Positions 9,763-18,038 of a stretch of DNA of 63,968 nucleotides are shown piece after piece. The notes beneath the pieces were generated by a model, which was not told the DNA's origin, did no database searches, and saw nothing but the letters and a program-made list of their open reading frames with translations. The stretch's first letter is position 1. Every line of letters starts with the position of its first letter. The DNA lies in the NCBI RefSeq assembly GCF_002937115.1, contig NZ_NHRY01000241.1, positions 1 through 63,968 on the forward strand, read 5' to 3'. The position numbers were made by a program, and so were the translations under genes. The stretch is from Rhodopila globiformis. Lineage in GTDB: Bacteria; Pseudomonadota; Alphaproteobacteria; Acetobacterales; Acetobacteraceae.

Positions 9763-12700
9763 ATGAACGTCTCCGCCTTCTTCATCGCCCGCCCGGTCGC
9801 CACCATCCTGCTGTCGCTCGGCCTGATGCTGTCCGGCCTCGTCGCCGCCCGCTTCCTGCCGGTCGCGGCGCTGCCGAGCGTCGACATCCCCACCATGGTG
9901 GTGTTCGCCGCCCGCCCGGGGGCGGACCCCGAGACGATGGCGAACTCGATTGCCGCGCCGCTGGAGCGGCACCTCGGCCAGATCCCTGGGGTGACCGAGA
10001 TTTCCTCGATCTCGGCCACCGGCAACACCAGCATCATCATCCAGTTCGACATCGACCGCGACATCAACGGGGCGGCGCGCGACGTGCAGGCGGCGATCAA
10101 CGCCGCGACGCCGGACCTGCCGTCCGATCTGCCGACGCGGCCGTTCTACCGGAAGTTCAACCCCGCCGACGCGCCGATCATGATCATCGCGCTGTCCTCG
10201 GCGACGCTGTCCACGGCGCAGATCTACGACGCCGCCGACACCGTCCTGGCGCAGCGCCTGTCGCAGGCGCCGGGCGTGGCGCAGGTGCAGGTGAACGGCG
10301 CGGAAAAGCCGGCGGTGCGCATCCAGCTCGACCCGGTGCGGCTGGCGGCGACCGGATTGTCCAGCCAGGACGTCTACAACGTGATCCGCGGCGCCAACGT
10401 GCTGGAGCCGCTGGGCGGCTTCGAGGGACCGGACCGCGCCGAGACCATCGGCATCAACGGCCAGATGTGGCAGGCCCGGCAGTATGCGCCGCTGGTGCTG
10501 AAGGCGGCCAACGGCGACGTGCTGCGGCTGTCCGATGTCGCCAAGGTGGTGAACGGCACCGCCAACACGCGGCTGGCGGCCTGGGACGGCAAGCAGCCGG
10601 CGATCCTGCTGACCATCACCAAGGTCGCCGGCGCCAACGTCATCGACACGGTGGACGGGCTGCGCGCGCTGCTGCCGCAACTGCTGAAGTGGCTGCCGCC
10701 GGGCATCCAACTGACCGTCATCGCCGACCGCACCACGACCATCCGCGCCAGCGTGGCGGACGTGCAGTACACGCTGCTGGTCACCATCGCGCTGGTGCTG
10801 ATGGTGGTGCTGGTGTTCATGCGCCGGCTGGTGCCGACCCTGGCCGCCGCCGTCACCGTGCCGCTGTCCATCGGCGGCACCCTCGCCGGGATGTGGTTCC
10901 TGGGCTTCACGATCGACAATTTCTCGCTGATGGCGCTGACCGTTTCGGTCGGCTTCTGCGTGGACGACGCGATCGTGATGATCGAGAACATCGTCCGCCA
11001 CGCCGAGCGCGGCCTGCCGCCGCTGCAGGCCGCCATCGTCGGCGCCCGGCAGATCGGCTTTACCGTGATCTCGATCACCGTGTCACTGGTGGCGGTGTTC
11101 ATCCCGCTGCTGTTCATGGGCGGCATCCTGGGGCGGCTGTTCCACGAGTTCGCCATGACGCTGACGATGGCGATCACGATCTCCGCGGTGGTGTCACTGA
11201 CGCTGACGCCGATGATCTGCGGCCGCTACATGAAACTGGCCGAGCCGCCCGGCGGGCACGGAACGCTGTGGCGGGCGATCGACCGCGCTCTGGCGGCGGT
11301 GATGCGGTTCTATGCCCGCACCCTGGAATGGGCGCTGGAACACTGGGTGTTCATGCTGCTGATCACGCTGCTGACGGTGGTGCTGACGGTGCGGATGTAC
11401 GGCGTCGTGCCGAAGGGCTTCATGCCGCAGCAGGACACCGGCATCATCAAGGGCTCGACCATCGCCGATCCGGACATCTCCTTTGCCGCCATGGAGGAAC
11501 GCCAGCGCGCGGCGGTGGACGTGCTGCTGAGCGATCCGGCGATCGCCGCGGTGTCCTCCACGGTGGGCGTGTCGTCCGGCTGGTCGTCGCTGAACCGCGG
11601 CTGGATGACGATCAGCCTGAAGCCGCTGAGCGAGCGCCACGTGTCGTCGGACGCGGTGATCGACCGGCTGCGCGGCAAGCTGGCGAAAGTAAGCGGGCTG
11701 CATACCGTGCTGTTCTCGGCGCAGGACCTGCACAGCGGCGGGCGGCAGGATGGGGCGCAGTATGGCTTCGTGGTCATCAGCCAGAACCTGGCGAAGATGC
11801 GCCACTGGGCGCTGGCGCTGGAGGAGCGGCTGAAGCACACGCCGGGGATTCTCGACGTCTCCTCGGACCAGGACAAGGCGGGGCCGCAGCTTGACGTGGT
11901 GATCGACCGCGATGCCGCCGCGCGGCTGGGGATCCAGGTTTCCGACATCGACAACGCGCTGAACAACGCCTACTCGCAGCGGCAGGTGTCGACGATCTAC
12001 GCCCGGCGCAACCAGTACAAGGTGGTGCTGGAGGTCGATCCCCGGCTGCAGGCCGATCCGTCGCTGCTGGATCGGCTGTATGTCGGCGAACCCGGGGGCG
12101 TCCAGGTGCCGCTGTCGGCGGTGGCGCGGTTCGAGCGCGGCACCACGCCGCTGGCGGTGCGGCACCGGGGGCCGTTCGCATCGGGAACGATCAGCTTCAA
12201 TCTCGCCCCCGGCGTTGCCCTGAGCAGCGCTGAAACGCTGGTGGCGGACGCCGCCCGCGACCTGCGCATGCCGGACGACGTGCACACGGATTTCGAGGGC
12301 AACGCCAAGTTCCTGCAGCAATCGCTGGCATCGCAGCCGCTGCTGATCGCGGCGGCGTTCATTTCGATCTACATCGTGCTGGGCGTGCTGTACGAAAGCC
12401 TGCTGCACGCCCTGACGATCATCTCGAGCCTGCCGTCGGCCGGGCTTGGGGCTTTGCTGGCGCTGTGGCTGACCGGCACCGAGCTGTCGATCATGGGCAT
12501 CATCGGCATCATCCTGCTGATGGGCATCGTGAAGAAGAACGCCATCATGATGGTGGACTTCGCGCTGGAGCAGGAACGGCAGCTTGGCATGGCGCCGCAC
12601 GCGGCGATTCGCGCCGCCTGCCTGGAGCGGTTCCGCCCGATCATCATGACCACGCTGGCGGCGCTGCTGGGCGCGCTGCCGCTGGCGCTGTCGTTCGGCA

Positions 12701-12867
12701 CCGGCGCCGAGCTGCGCCGGCCGCTGGGCATCGCGATCGCCGGCGGACTGATCGTGTCGCAGATGCTGACGCTGTATACGACTCCGGTGGTGTATCTCGC
12801 GCTGGAGCGGCTGGCCGGCCGCCGTTCGGCGATCGTGCGGCCGATGACGGAGCCGCGTCAGGTCTGA
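9763..12867 (+). CDS. mdtC: RND efflux pump inner-membrane subunit (MdtC-like)
   Basis: Second pump subunit, 1034 aa, HAE1/AcrB superfamily. The start is the ATG at 9763 (MNVSAFFIARPVATILLSLG), which matches the paralogous MdtB-like protein; an upstream TTG would add nine residues. TM4 carries GFCVDDAIVMIEN with the paired acidic residues used in proton translocation, and MGIVKKNAIMMVDFALE marks TM10. It shares the domain order of the upstream pump but lacks that protein's Ser/Thr-rich insertion. It lies about 740 bp from mdtB across a repeat and an opposing lipoprotein gene. Co-transcription is therefore uncertain and it may have its own promoter. Confidence 0.93.
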   Translation: MNVSAFFIARPVATILLSLGLMLSGLVAARFLPVAALPSVDIPTMVVFAARPGADPETMANSIAAPLERHLGQIPGVTEISSISATGNTSIIIQFDIDRDINGAARDVQAAINAATPDLPSDLPTRPFYRKFNPADAPIMIIALSSATLSTAQIYDAADTVLAQRLSQAPGVAQVQVNGAEKPAVRIQLDPVRLAATGLSSQDVYNVIRGANVLEPLGGFEGPDRAETIGINGQMWQARQYAPLVLKAANGDVLRLSDVAKVVNGTANTRLAAWDGKQPAILLTITKVAGANVIDTVDGLRALLPQLLKWLPPGIQLTVIADRTTTIRASVADVQYTLLVTIALVLMVVLVFMRRLVPTLAAAVTVPLSIGGTLAGMWFLGFTIDNFSLMALTVSVGFCVDDAIVMIENIVRHAERGLPPLQAAIVGARQIGFTVISITVSLVAVFIPLLFMGGILGRLFHEFAMTLTMAITISAVVSLTLTPMICGRYMKLAEPPGGHGTLWRAIDRALAAVMRFYARTLEWALEHWVFMLLITLLTVVLTVRMYGVVPKGFMPQQDTGIIKGSTIADPDISFAAMEERQRAAVDVLLSDPAIAAVSSTVGVSSGWSSLNRGWMTISLKPLSERHVSSDAVIDRLRGKLAKVSGLHTVLFSAQDLHSGGRQDGAQYGFVVISQNLAKMRHWALALEERLKHTPGILDVSSDQDKAGPQLDVVIDRDAAARLGIQVSDIDNALNNAYSQRQVSTIYARRNQYKVVLEVDPRLQADPSLLDRLYVGEPGGVQVPLSAVARFERGTTPLAVRHRGPFASGTISFNLAPGVALSSAETLVADAARDLRMPDDVHTDFEGNAKFLQQSLASQPLLIAAAFISIYIVLGVLYESLLHALTIISSLPSAGLGALLALWLTGTELSIMGIIGIILLMGIVKKNAIMMVDFALEQERQLGMAPHAAIRAACLERFRPIIMTTLAALLGALPLALSFGTGAELRRPLGIAIAGGLIVSQMLTLYTTPVVYLALERLAGRRSAIVRPMTEPRQV

Positions 12868-12889
12868 GTGGGAATGGAGCTGTCACCGG

Positions 12890-13850
12890 CCGCCGGAAAT
12901 GCCGACCCGATTCCCTGCTGGGGTCTTGCGACGAGCGGCAGTGTCGTCTCCGGGGGGGCCAAGGCAGCGGCAGAGCCTGGATCGGCGACCGATCTTCAAC
13001 ACGGAGTTAGCCAACCGGCGCGCCGGCACCGCAATGGCCGAAAATGGGCGAGATCGGTGCCACCCCGTCATGGCCCGGCTTGTCCGGGCCACCTATTCAA
13101 GCACCTATGCCGCGACGGGTGGCCCGGACGAGCCCTACGGGATGCACACATCCTGGAAACGAGTGGGAAATGACTGTAAAATCAAGTGCTTGCCTGGGCG
13201 CCAAGAGCGTTCCCCCATCGTCATGGCCCGGCTTGTCCGGGCCACCTGTCGCGGCACAAGTGCTGGAATAGGTGGCCCGGACAAGCCGGGCCATGACGAA
13301 AGGGAAACGCAGCGGCGGACCGTTTCCGAGATCTGTGCATCCCGTAGGGACAAGCCGGGCCATGACGCTCGCGAACAAGCGTCCCGAAGCGTATTTTCAT
13401 GGTAGAACGCGAAGGACCACCGAGGACCACGAAGGGTGTGAACGAGTCAGTCGATGACACGGCGCAGGCCGTGCGCCAGTTATAAAGGACCTGAGGCGAA
13501 ACAACCGATCCCCCGGATCGGCGCATCGGGCTTCCCCGTCATGGCGGCTACCCGGGTCAAGCCCGGGCACAGGCTTCGGGCCACCATCCACGCTTCGTAC
13601 TGATCACAGCAAGGCGTGGATGGCCGGCCCAGGAATGCGGCTTGTCCGGTCCCCGGTCGCCAGCAAGGTCCGGTTTCCGTGGCGCTTTGTGGTCCTCCGC
13701 TTTCTCCGTGTTGAGAATCAAGGAAGAATGCGCAGGCACGGACGGTTCCGGAGGGCGCTGCCACCGCCACGGCTTCAGCCCCCGGTCTCCATCCCTTGCC
13801 AAGGGCGGTGGGCCTTCTGCTCCATCCAACGGGGTCGGCATTTCCGGCGG
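12890..13850. repeat. GxxExxY-associated composite element, decayed copy 2, with 19-bp terminal inverted repeats
   Basis: CCGCCGGAAATGCCGACCC at 12890-12908 is repeated in perfect inverted form at 13832-13850. Inside the left end are the words GGCCAAGGCAGCGGCAGAGC and TTCAACACGGAG. The centre is interrupted by a family A palindromic repeat. The left module then resumes (CCACGAAGGGTGTGAACGAG at about 13422), followed by the last codons of a GxxExxY gene (minus strand, near 13450-13480). The right module, about 13630-13852, is alignable over about 230 bp with 20925-21165. No intact gene remains in 12868-13888. Confidence 0.6.
13143..13340. repeat. Nested palindromic repeat, family A (copy 2)
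   Basis: 198-bp core in the same orientation as 9173-9370 and differing from it at only a few positions (for example GACTGTAAAATC for GACCGTAAAATC). The central stem CATGGCCCGGCTTGTCCGG is intact. It interrupts the composite element 12890-13850. Confidence 0.75.
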
Positions 13851-13888
13851 GCTGTATATGTGGGAATGGGGCTTTTCCGGGCAGCGGG

Positions 13889-14050
13889 TCAGACCAGCAG
13901 GACGACCAGGGCCACGATTGCGGCCCATGCCGGTATGGCCAGAAGAACACCCACGACGAGGCCTCGTTCGAACGAGCGTTGATCGTTGACGGCAGGCCTG
14001 GCCCGGTCTGGCTCAGACAAAATTCCTGTTTTCAGTGCGACTTCTGCCAT
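13889..14050 (-). CDS. Small single-pass membrane protein (53 aa)
   Basis: A short reading frame with a well-placed AGGAG seven bases ahead of an ATG at 14050. The first 31 residues are hydrophilic (MAEVALKTGILSEPDRARPA and a charged stretch ending SFERG). The last 22 form one strongly hydrophobic segment (LVVGVLLAIPAWAAIVALVV), so an N-in, tail-anchored topology is likely. No family is recognised. The ribosome-binding site, the clean N-polar/C-hydrophobic layout and the A+T-rich DNA behind it (a plausible promoter) support a real gene. Confidence 0.55.
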   Translation of the reverse strand: MAEVALKTGILSEPDRARPAVNDQRSFERGLVVGVLLAIPAWAAIVALVVLLV

Positions 14051-14411
14051 TCCGGCGCTCCTGTGCATGCGCCACGGATAACAGCGGTGTGATAGGACGC
14101 CAACCTAATATCAAAAAATCGCGAGATCGCACTGAATCTCGATTCCGTGATTCATCGGCGCAAGGTAACGAATTGACGCAATCGATTTGAATTAATAAAT
14201 ATTATTAATCTACACCAAACTGATTATGTCTTTCGGCATTTTCAGAGAGTTGCAACAGAGAAGCTAGGTCACCGATGAAGCCGACCGGGAAAATCGTTCC
14301 AAAAGAACTCCTATCGAAACAAAACGCTTGCGGGCTTCGGCAGCCCTGATGCAAGAGATCACTTATTGGTGAATGTGGCGGCCGGCTAGGGGCGCCGAAA
14401 CGGAGGTTCCA
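14051..14411. promoter_or_regulatory. A+T-rich intergenic region, probable divergent promoter
   Basis: This 361-bp stretch is conspicuously A+T-rich compared with its surroundings and contains the imperfect palindrome ATTAATA-N5-TATTAAT at 14191-14209. It separates the 53-aa membrane protein (minus) from the 100-aa unknown (plus), so it probably holds promoters for both. I see no convincing RNA gene or terminator in it. Confidence 0.35.
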
Positions 14412-14714
14412 GTGCAACTACGCCGTGCGACCATACTGTCTCCAACCGGCCTGTCATTCGAAATCCCCGACCTGCTGATGGTGCAGGCCTGGGCCGATTT
14501 CCACGGCCTGCGCATGGAGGTCGAGCTCGACGCCGGCACCGACGCCGAGGAGTACGAGGAACTCATCGGCCTGTACTACGGCACCAGCCAATACCGCCGC
14601 TGGATGATCTGGCGCTCCTGCGACGGCATCGTCGTGCAGCCGATGATGGGCCGGCCCATGCTGTTCGACACCATGGCCGTCGCGCTGGAAGTGCTGATCC
14701 CCGCCCGGGACTGA
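14412..14714 (+). CDS. Conserved-looking hypothetical protein (100 aa)
   Basis: I chose a GTG start at 14412 because GGAGG lies five bases upstream; the ATG at 14373 has no such site. The product is acidic and soluble with no signal peptide or membrane segment. A central run, DAGTDAEEYEELIGLYYG, is followed by a Trp/Arg-rich strand (YRRWMIWRSCDGIVVQPM). No family is recognised. It is transcribed alone towards the chemoreceptor gene, which runs the opposite way. Confidence 0.6.
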   Translation: MQLRRATILSPTGLSFEIPDLLMVQAWADFHGLRMEVELDAGTDAEEYEELIGLYYGTSQYRRWMIWRSCDGIVVQPMMGRPMLFDTMAVALEVLIPARD

Positions 14715-14740
14715 CTGCGGCCTCTCTGGTCGCGGTGCTG

Positions 14741-14852
14741 GATAACCGCCCCACTTGTCGCACGGACGCTCCAATCGTCATGGTGGCCATACAGGGCCGC
14801 CATGACGCGGAGGGACCGGGGCACCGGCTCCGACGGATCAGTTGTTTCTCCC
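14741..14852. repeat. Nested palindromic repeat, family B (shortened copy)
   Basis: Left part GATAACCGCCCCACTTGTCG followed by CACGGACG matches the left end of 5601-5776. Right part, ending GGATCAGTTGTTTCTCCC, matches its right end. The central CATCCACGC-GGCGTGGATGG segment is missing. It sits between the convergent 14412-14714 gene and the chemoreceptor and may serve both as terminator. Confidence 0.55.
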
Positions 14853-14913
14853 AAGCCCATTGACCGCGGCTCCATCGGCCGCGGCATGATTGACCACCCC
14901 CCGTTGACCGCGT

Positions 14914-17397
14914 TCAGGCGGCCCGCTCGCCGCCACCGCCCAGCAGCGCTTCGACCTGCCGAATGAAGTCGGCCGAGAGCGCGGCGCTCTCGAAAGCGAC
15001 GCCGACGCTGCCGTCCGGATGGGACGACCGCACCACGAACGCAGCCTCCGCCTCTTGGCCGAGGCGATTCAGCACCAGGCTCCCGCCGCTTCCCATCGCC
15101 ATCGCCGCCGGCGCCATGATCCGCGCGCCGGCCCGGGTCACGTCGAGCAGCCGCGCGCTGTGCCGGACGCCGCCAAGTTTCACCATACAGCCTGCATCGA
15201 CCGGCACCCGGGCCTGCGCCCGGCGATCCGTGTCCGCGGTCGCGGTGCGGATCGTCCGCACGATGCTGCCCCGGAGCGCGCCGATTCTCTCGGCCACGCT
15301 GGTCGAGCCGGCGCGAATGCCGTCGGCCCGCTGCAGGTTGATCGCCGCATCACGCGACACGTCGGCGATCCGCTCGGTCACCTCCTGCACCGCCGCGCTG
15401 CTTTCCGTCACGTTGCGGGCGATTTCGCGGGTTGCGGCCGCCTGCTGCTCGATCGCCGCGGCGATGCTGGCGGAAACCTCGGCGATTTCGTCGATTGCCC
15501 GGCCGGCCTCGGCGACGACCGCGACCGCCTCGGTGGTCGCCGCCTGGATCGCCGTCACCTGCCGCGCGATATCCTCGGTCGAGCGCGCCGTCTGGTTGGC
15601 GAGTCCCTTGACCTCCGAGGCGACCACGCTGAAGCCGCGTCCGGCCTCGCCGGCCCGCGCCGCCTCGATCGTGGCGTTGAGCGCGAGCAGGTTGGTCTGT
15701 CCGGCGATCGCCTTGATCAACTGGATCACGTCGCCGATCTGCATGGCCGCGTCCGACAGCGAGCGGATGCGTGCCTGGGCCTTCTGCCCGCTGTCGACGG
15801 CGCGTTGCGCGACCTGGGCGGCCCGGCCGATCTGGCTGGCGATTTCCTGGATCGAGGCGGACAGCTCCTCGCTGGCGGCGCCGACGGCCTGGGCGTTGGC
15901 CAGGGCGTGGCCGGCCGATTCCGTCACGCTGTCCGCGCTGCTGCTGACGCGCTGCGTCAGTTCGGCCATGCCGTTGGCCTGCTGGGCAATGCTGTCCGTC
16001 TCGCTGGCCACCTGCTCCATGGCATGGTTGGCCTCGCGCTCGACGATGTCGGCCATGTCCTGGACCGCCTTGCGCCGCTCTTCCTCGTTCCGCCGCTGGG
16101 TTTCAATCCGCTCGTGCACCGCATAGGCGAGCCTGGCGCGCATGGCGCGCACCATGTCCACGATCTGCCAGAATTCCCGTGCCGGCGGCGTCTCGATCGG
16201 CTGGGTCAGGTCGTTGCGGCCGATGGCGTCGAAGCTGGCGCCAAGCTGGCGCAGCGGACGCTGGAAGGCGCGCAGCAGCAGGAAGGCCAGGCCGGCCAGC
16301 GCGGCGCAGGCGCCCAGCATCGTGGCGAGCTCGATCCAGGCGCGCTGGTGGAACGCCGCCTCCGACTGCGTGAAATCCGCATCGGCCTGGTCGCGCTGAA
16401 GCGCAATCAGCCGGGCGTTAGCGGCATCGGCCGCAGCGAACAGCGGCAGCAGGTGGGCATGCAGGTGATCGACCAGCGCGGCCGCGTCGCCTTTTTCGGC
16501 CAGGCCGATCGCCGGCAGCAAGCCGTCGCGCACGAACGCGTTCCGCTGCTCGATGAACCGGCGCGCCATGTCCTGCTGCTCCGGCGAGGCCGCATCCGGC
16601 ACATAGCCGCGCAGCAGGGCATCGTCCCGGTCGGCATTGTCCCGGATCGCCTGCACCGTGTCCGCGACGGAGCGTTGGTGATCCGGCTGCGCGGTGGCGC
16701 CTGCCTCGGCCGCGAGCAGCGTGACCTGCTGCATGGCGCTGCGCATGCGGTCGCGGACCTCGGTGAGGCGGGCGGCATCGCGCACGCTGCCGTTATGGAT
16801 CTGGCGCAGCGCCTCCTGCGAGCGGCCCATGCCCTGCAGGCCCAGCCAGCCGACGAGCCCGAGGGCCAGGATGGCCACCGCCAGGATCACCGCGAGGCGC
16901 CCGGTGACGCTCATCCAGGCGGTCTTGAGCGTTTGCAGCGGGCCGGTCCGCACCAGTTCGCCGTGCCGCAGCCCGAGGCCGGTCGCCGTGCCGGCGCGCA
17001 TAGCCGCGTAGGCGGTCTCCGCCGCCGCGACCTGCTGGCGCGTGGGTTTCGCGCGGATCGAGATGTACTCGCTGACCTTGCCGTTCTCGACCACCGGCGT
17101 GACGTTGGCGCTGACCCAGTAGAAGTCGCCGGACTTGGCGCGGTTCTTGACCAGCCCCTCCCACGGATGGCCCTGCTTGATCGTCGCCCACAAGTCGGCG
17201 AACGCCGCCTGGGGCATGTGCGGATGCCGCACGATGTTGTGCGGCGCGCCGACAAGTTCCTCGGCGGTGAAGCCGCTGACGTCGGTGAAGGCCTTGTTGA
17301 CGAACACGATCCGCCCACCGGTATCGGTGCGTGATACCAGCGGCTGGTCGGCCGGGAAGTCGACCTCACGATTGGTCACCGGCTCGTTGATGCGCAT
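14914..17397 (-). CDS. Methyl-accepting chemotaxis protein with N-terminal PAS and C-terminal PilZ domains
   Basis: An 827-aa chemoreceptor. Start ATG at 17397 has a GGAG site six bases upstream. Domains in order: an Aer-like PAS domain at about 15-115 ([20 protein letters not shown]); a first membrane helix near 167-190; a ligand-type helical region; a second membrane helix near 355-375; HAMP; the MCP signalling coiled coil (about 430-690) with the conserved tip [20 protein letters not shown]; and a PilZ domain (about 715-815). The PilZ domain keeps RRAQAR for RxxxR and DVTRAGAR for the D/NxSxxG motif, so it is expected to bind cyclic di-GMP. The PAS domain suggests redox or aerotaxis sensing. 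No che genes are nearby. Confidence 0.88.
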   Translation of the reverse strand: MRINEPVTNREVDFPADQPLVSRTDTGGRIVFVNKAFTDVSGFTAEELVGAPHNIVRHPHMPQAAFADLWATIKQGHPWEGLVKNRAKSGDFYWVSANVTPVVENGKVSEYISIRAKPTRQQVAAAETAYAAMRAGTATGLGLRHGELVRTGPLQTLKTAWMSVTGRLAVILAVAILALGLVGWLGLQGMGRSQEALRQIHNGSVRDAARLTEVRDRMRSAMQQVTLLAAEAGATAQPDHQRSVADTVQAIRDNADRDDALLRGYVPDAASPEQQDMARRFIEQRNAFVRDGLLPAIGLAEKGDAAALVDHLHAHLLPLFAAADAANARLIALQRDQADADFTQSEAAFHQRAWIELATMLGACAALAGLAFLLLRAFQRPLRQLGASFDAIGRNDLTQPIETPPAREFWQIVDMVRAMRARLAYAVHERIETQRRNEEERRKAVQDMADIVEREANHAMEQVASETDSIAQQANGMAELTQRVSSSADSVTESAGHALANAQAVGAASEELSASIQEIASQIGRAAQVAQRAVDSGQKAQARIRSLSDAAMQIGDVIQLIKAIAGQTNLLALNATIEAARAGEAGRGFSVVASEVKGLANQTARSTEDIARQVTAIQAATTEAVAVVAEAGRAIDEIAEVSASIAAAIEQQAAATREIARNVTESSAAVQEVTERIADVSRDAAINLQRADGIRAGSTSVAERIGALRGSIVRTIRTATADTDRRAQARVPVDAGCMVKLGGVRHSARLLDVTRAGARIMAPAAMAMGSGGSLVLNRLGQEAEAAFVVRSSHPDGSVGVAFESAALSADFIRQVEALLGGGGERAA

Positions 17398-18038
17398 GAT
17401 CGATCTCCACTGTGGCTGGGGAGAGGGCAACGGTGGGGCCATTCTGGCTTGGGAGTGTTAAGGGAGGGTTAATGGCGGGTCGTTGGTTGCTTGGGAGGGG
17501 CTTGCTGGAGGGTGGAGTTTGATGGGGTGCGTCCCTGGCTTGGATGGTGGGGTTGATGGGGCATTTCTGTTCGCACAGAGAAGTAAGGCGAGGATGGCGG
17601 AGGGCCAGAGGGGATCAGGGGGATATTGCGCGGCCCGGTGTGGATGTTGCTGTCGTGGCGGGTGGAGAAGGACTTGGCGCCTGGTCCGTTGGCATCCCGT
17701 CAGGGCCGGGCGCTGACTTGGGCGGCCACTGGCACGGCCGTTGCCCCAACGTCATGGTGGGCCTGCCGCCGCCATGACGACGGGGTGGTGCGCCACGGCC
17801 GGCGGCCTGCGTTGGCGCCCGTGGGGACACGCCCGGCCATGACGGGGAGGCAGCGGGCCTCTCGCCCATTTTCGGTTGTCTTGGTGCCGGTTGCGCCGCC
17901 TGGCTGTCTTGGTGGCCCCCTGCGGGCCTCGGTATTTTTTGTGTGGTTATGTTCAGGGACGGGTCGGCCGCACGCCCATCGCCCACGACCAACCGAAGCG
18001 TAGGCTACGCCGCAGCCCTGGCCAGGGCGCCTGCCGGC
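17398..18038. other. 641-bp gap holding two kinds of repeat
   Basis: No gene is supported. The stretch holds the 17546-17627 repeat, a REP palindrome (GTCATGGTGGGCCTGCCGCC, about 17752-17780), a second REP near 17820-17845 and a hairpin followed by T6 (GGCCCCCTGCGGGCC, about 17914-17940). The hairpin has no obvious plus-strand gene to terminate. Confidence 0.4.
17546..17627 (+). repeat. CACAGAG-type repeat, copy 1
   Basis: TTGATGGGGCATTTCTGTTC continues into GCACAGAGA, then GAGGAT, GGAGGGCCA and GGGGATCAGGGGGATA. The same series appears in inverted orientation at 35024-35097. The spaced purine words resemble the flanks of GxxExxY genes elsewhere in the window. Confidence 0.5.

Noticed and set aside
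14205..14417. 70-aa minus-strand frame in the A+T-rich gap
   Set aside because: No ribosome-binding site, odd composition and overlap with the start of the 14412 gene, which has a strong one.
15019..17334. 771-aa open frame opposite the chemoreceptor
   Set aside because: Antisense shadow; the minus-strand product has clear PAS, MCP and PilZ domains.
17914..17940. Hairpin plus T6 considered as a terminator
   Set aside because: No plus-strand gene lies upstream that it could terminate; kept only as a note in the gap entry.
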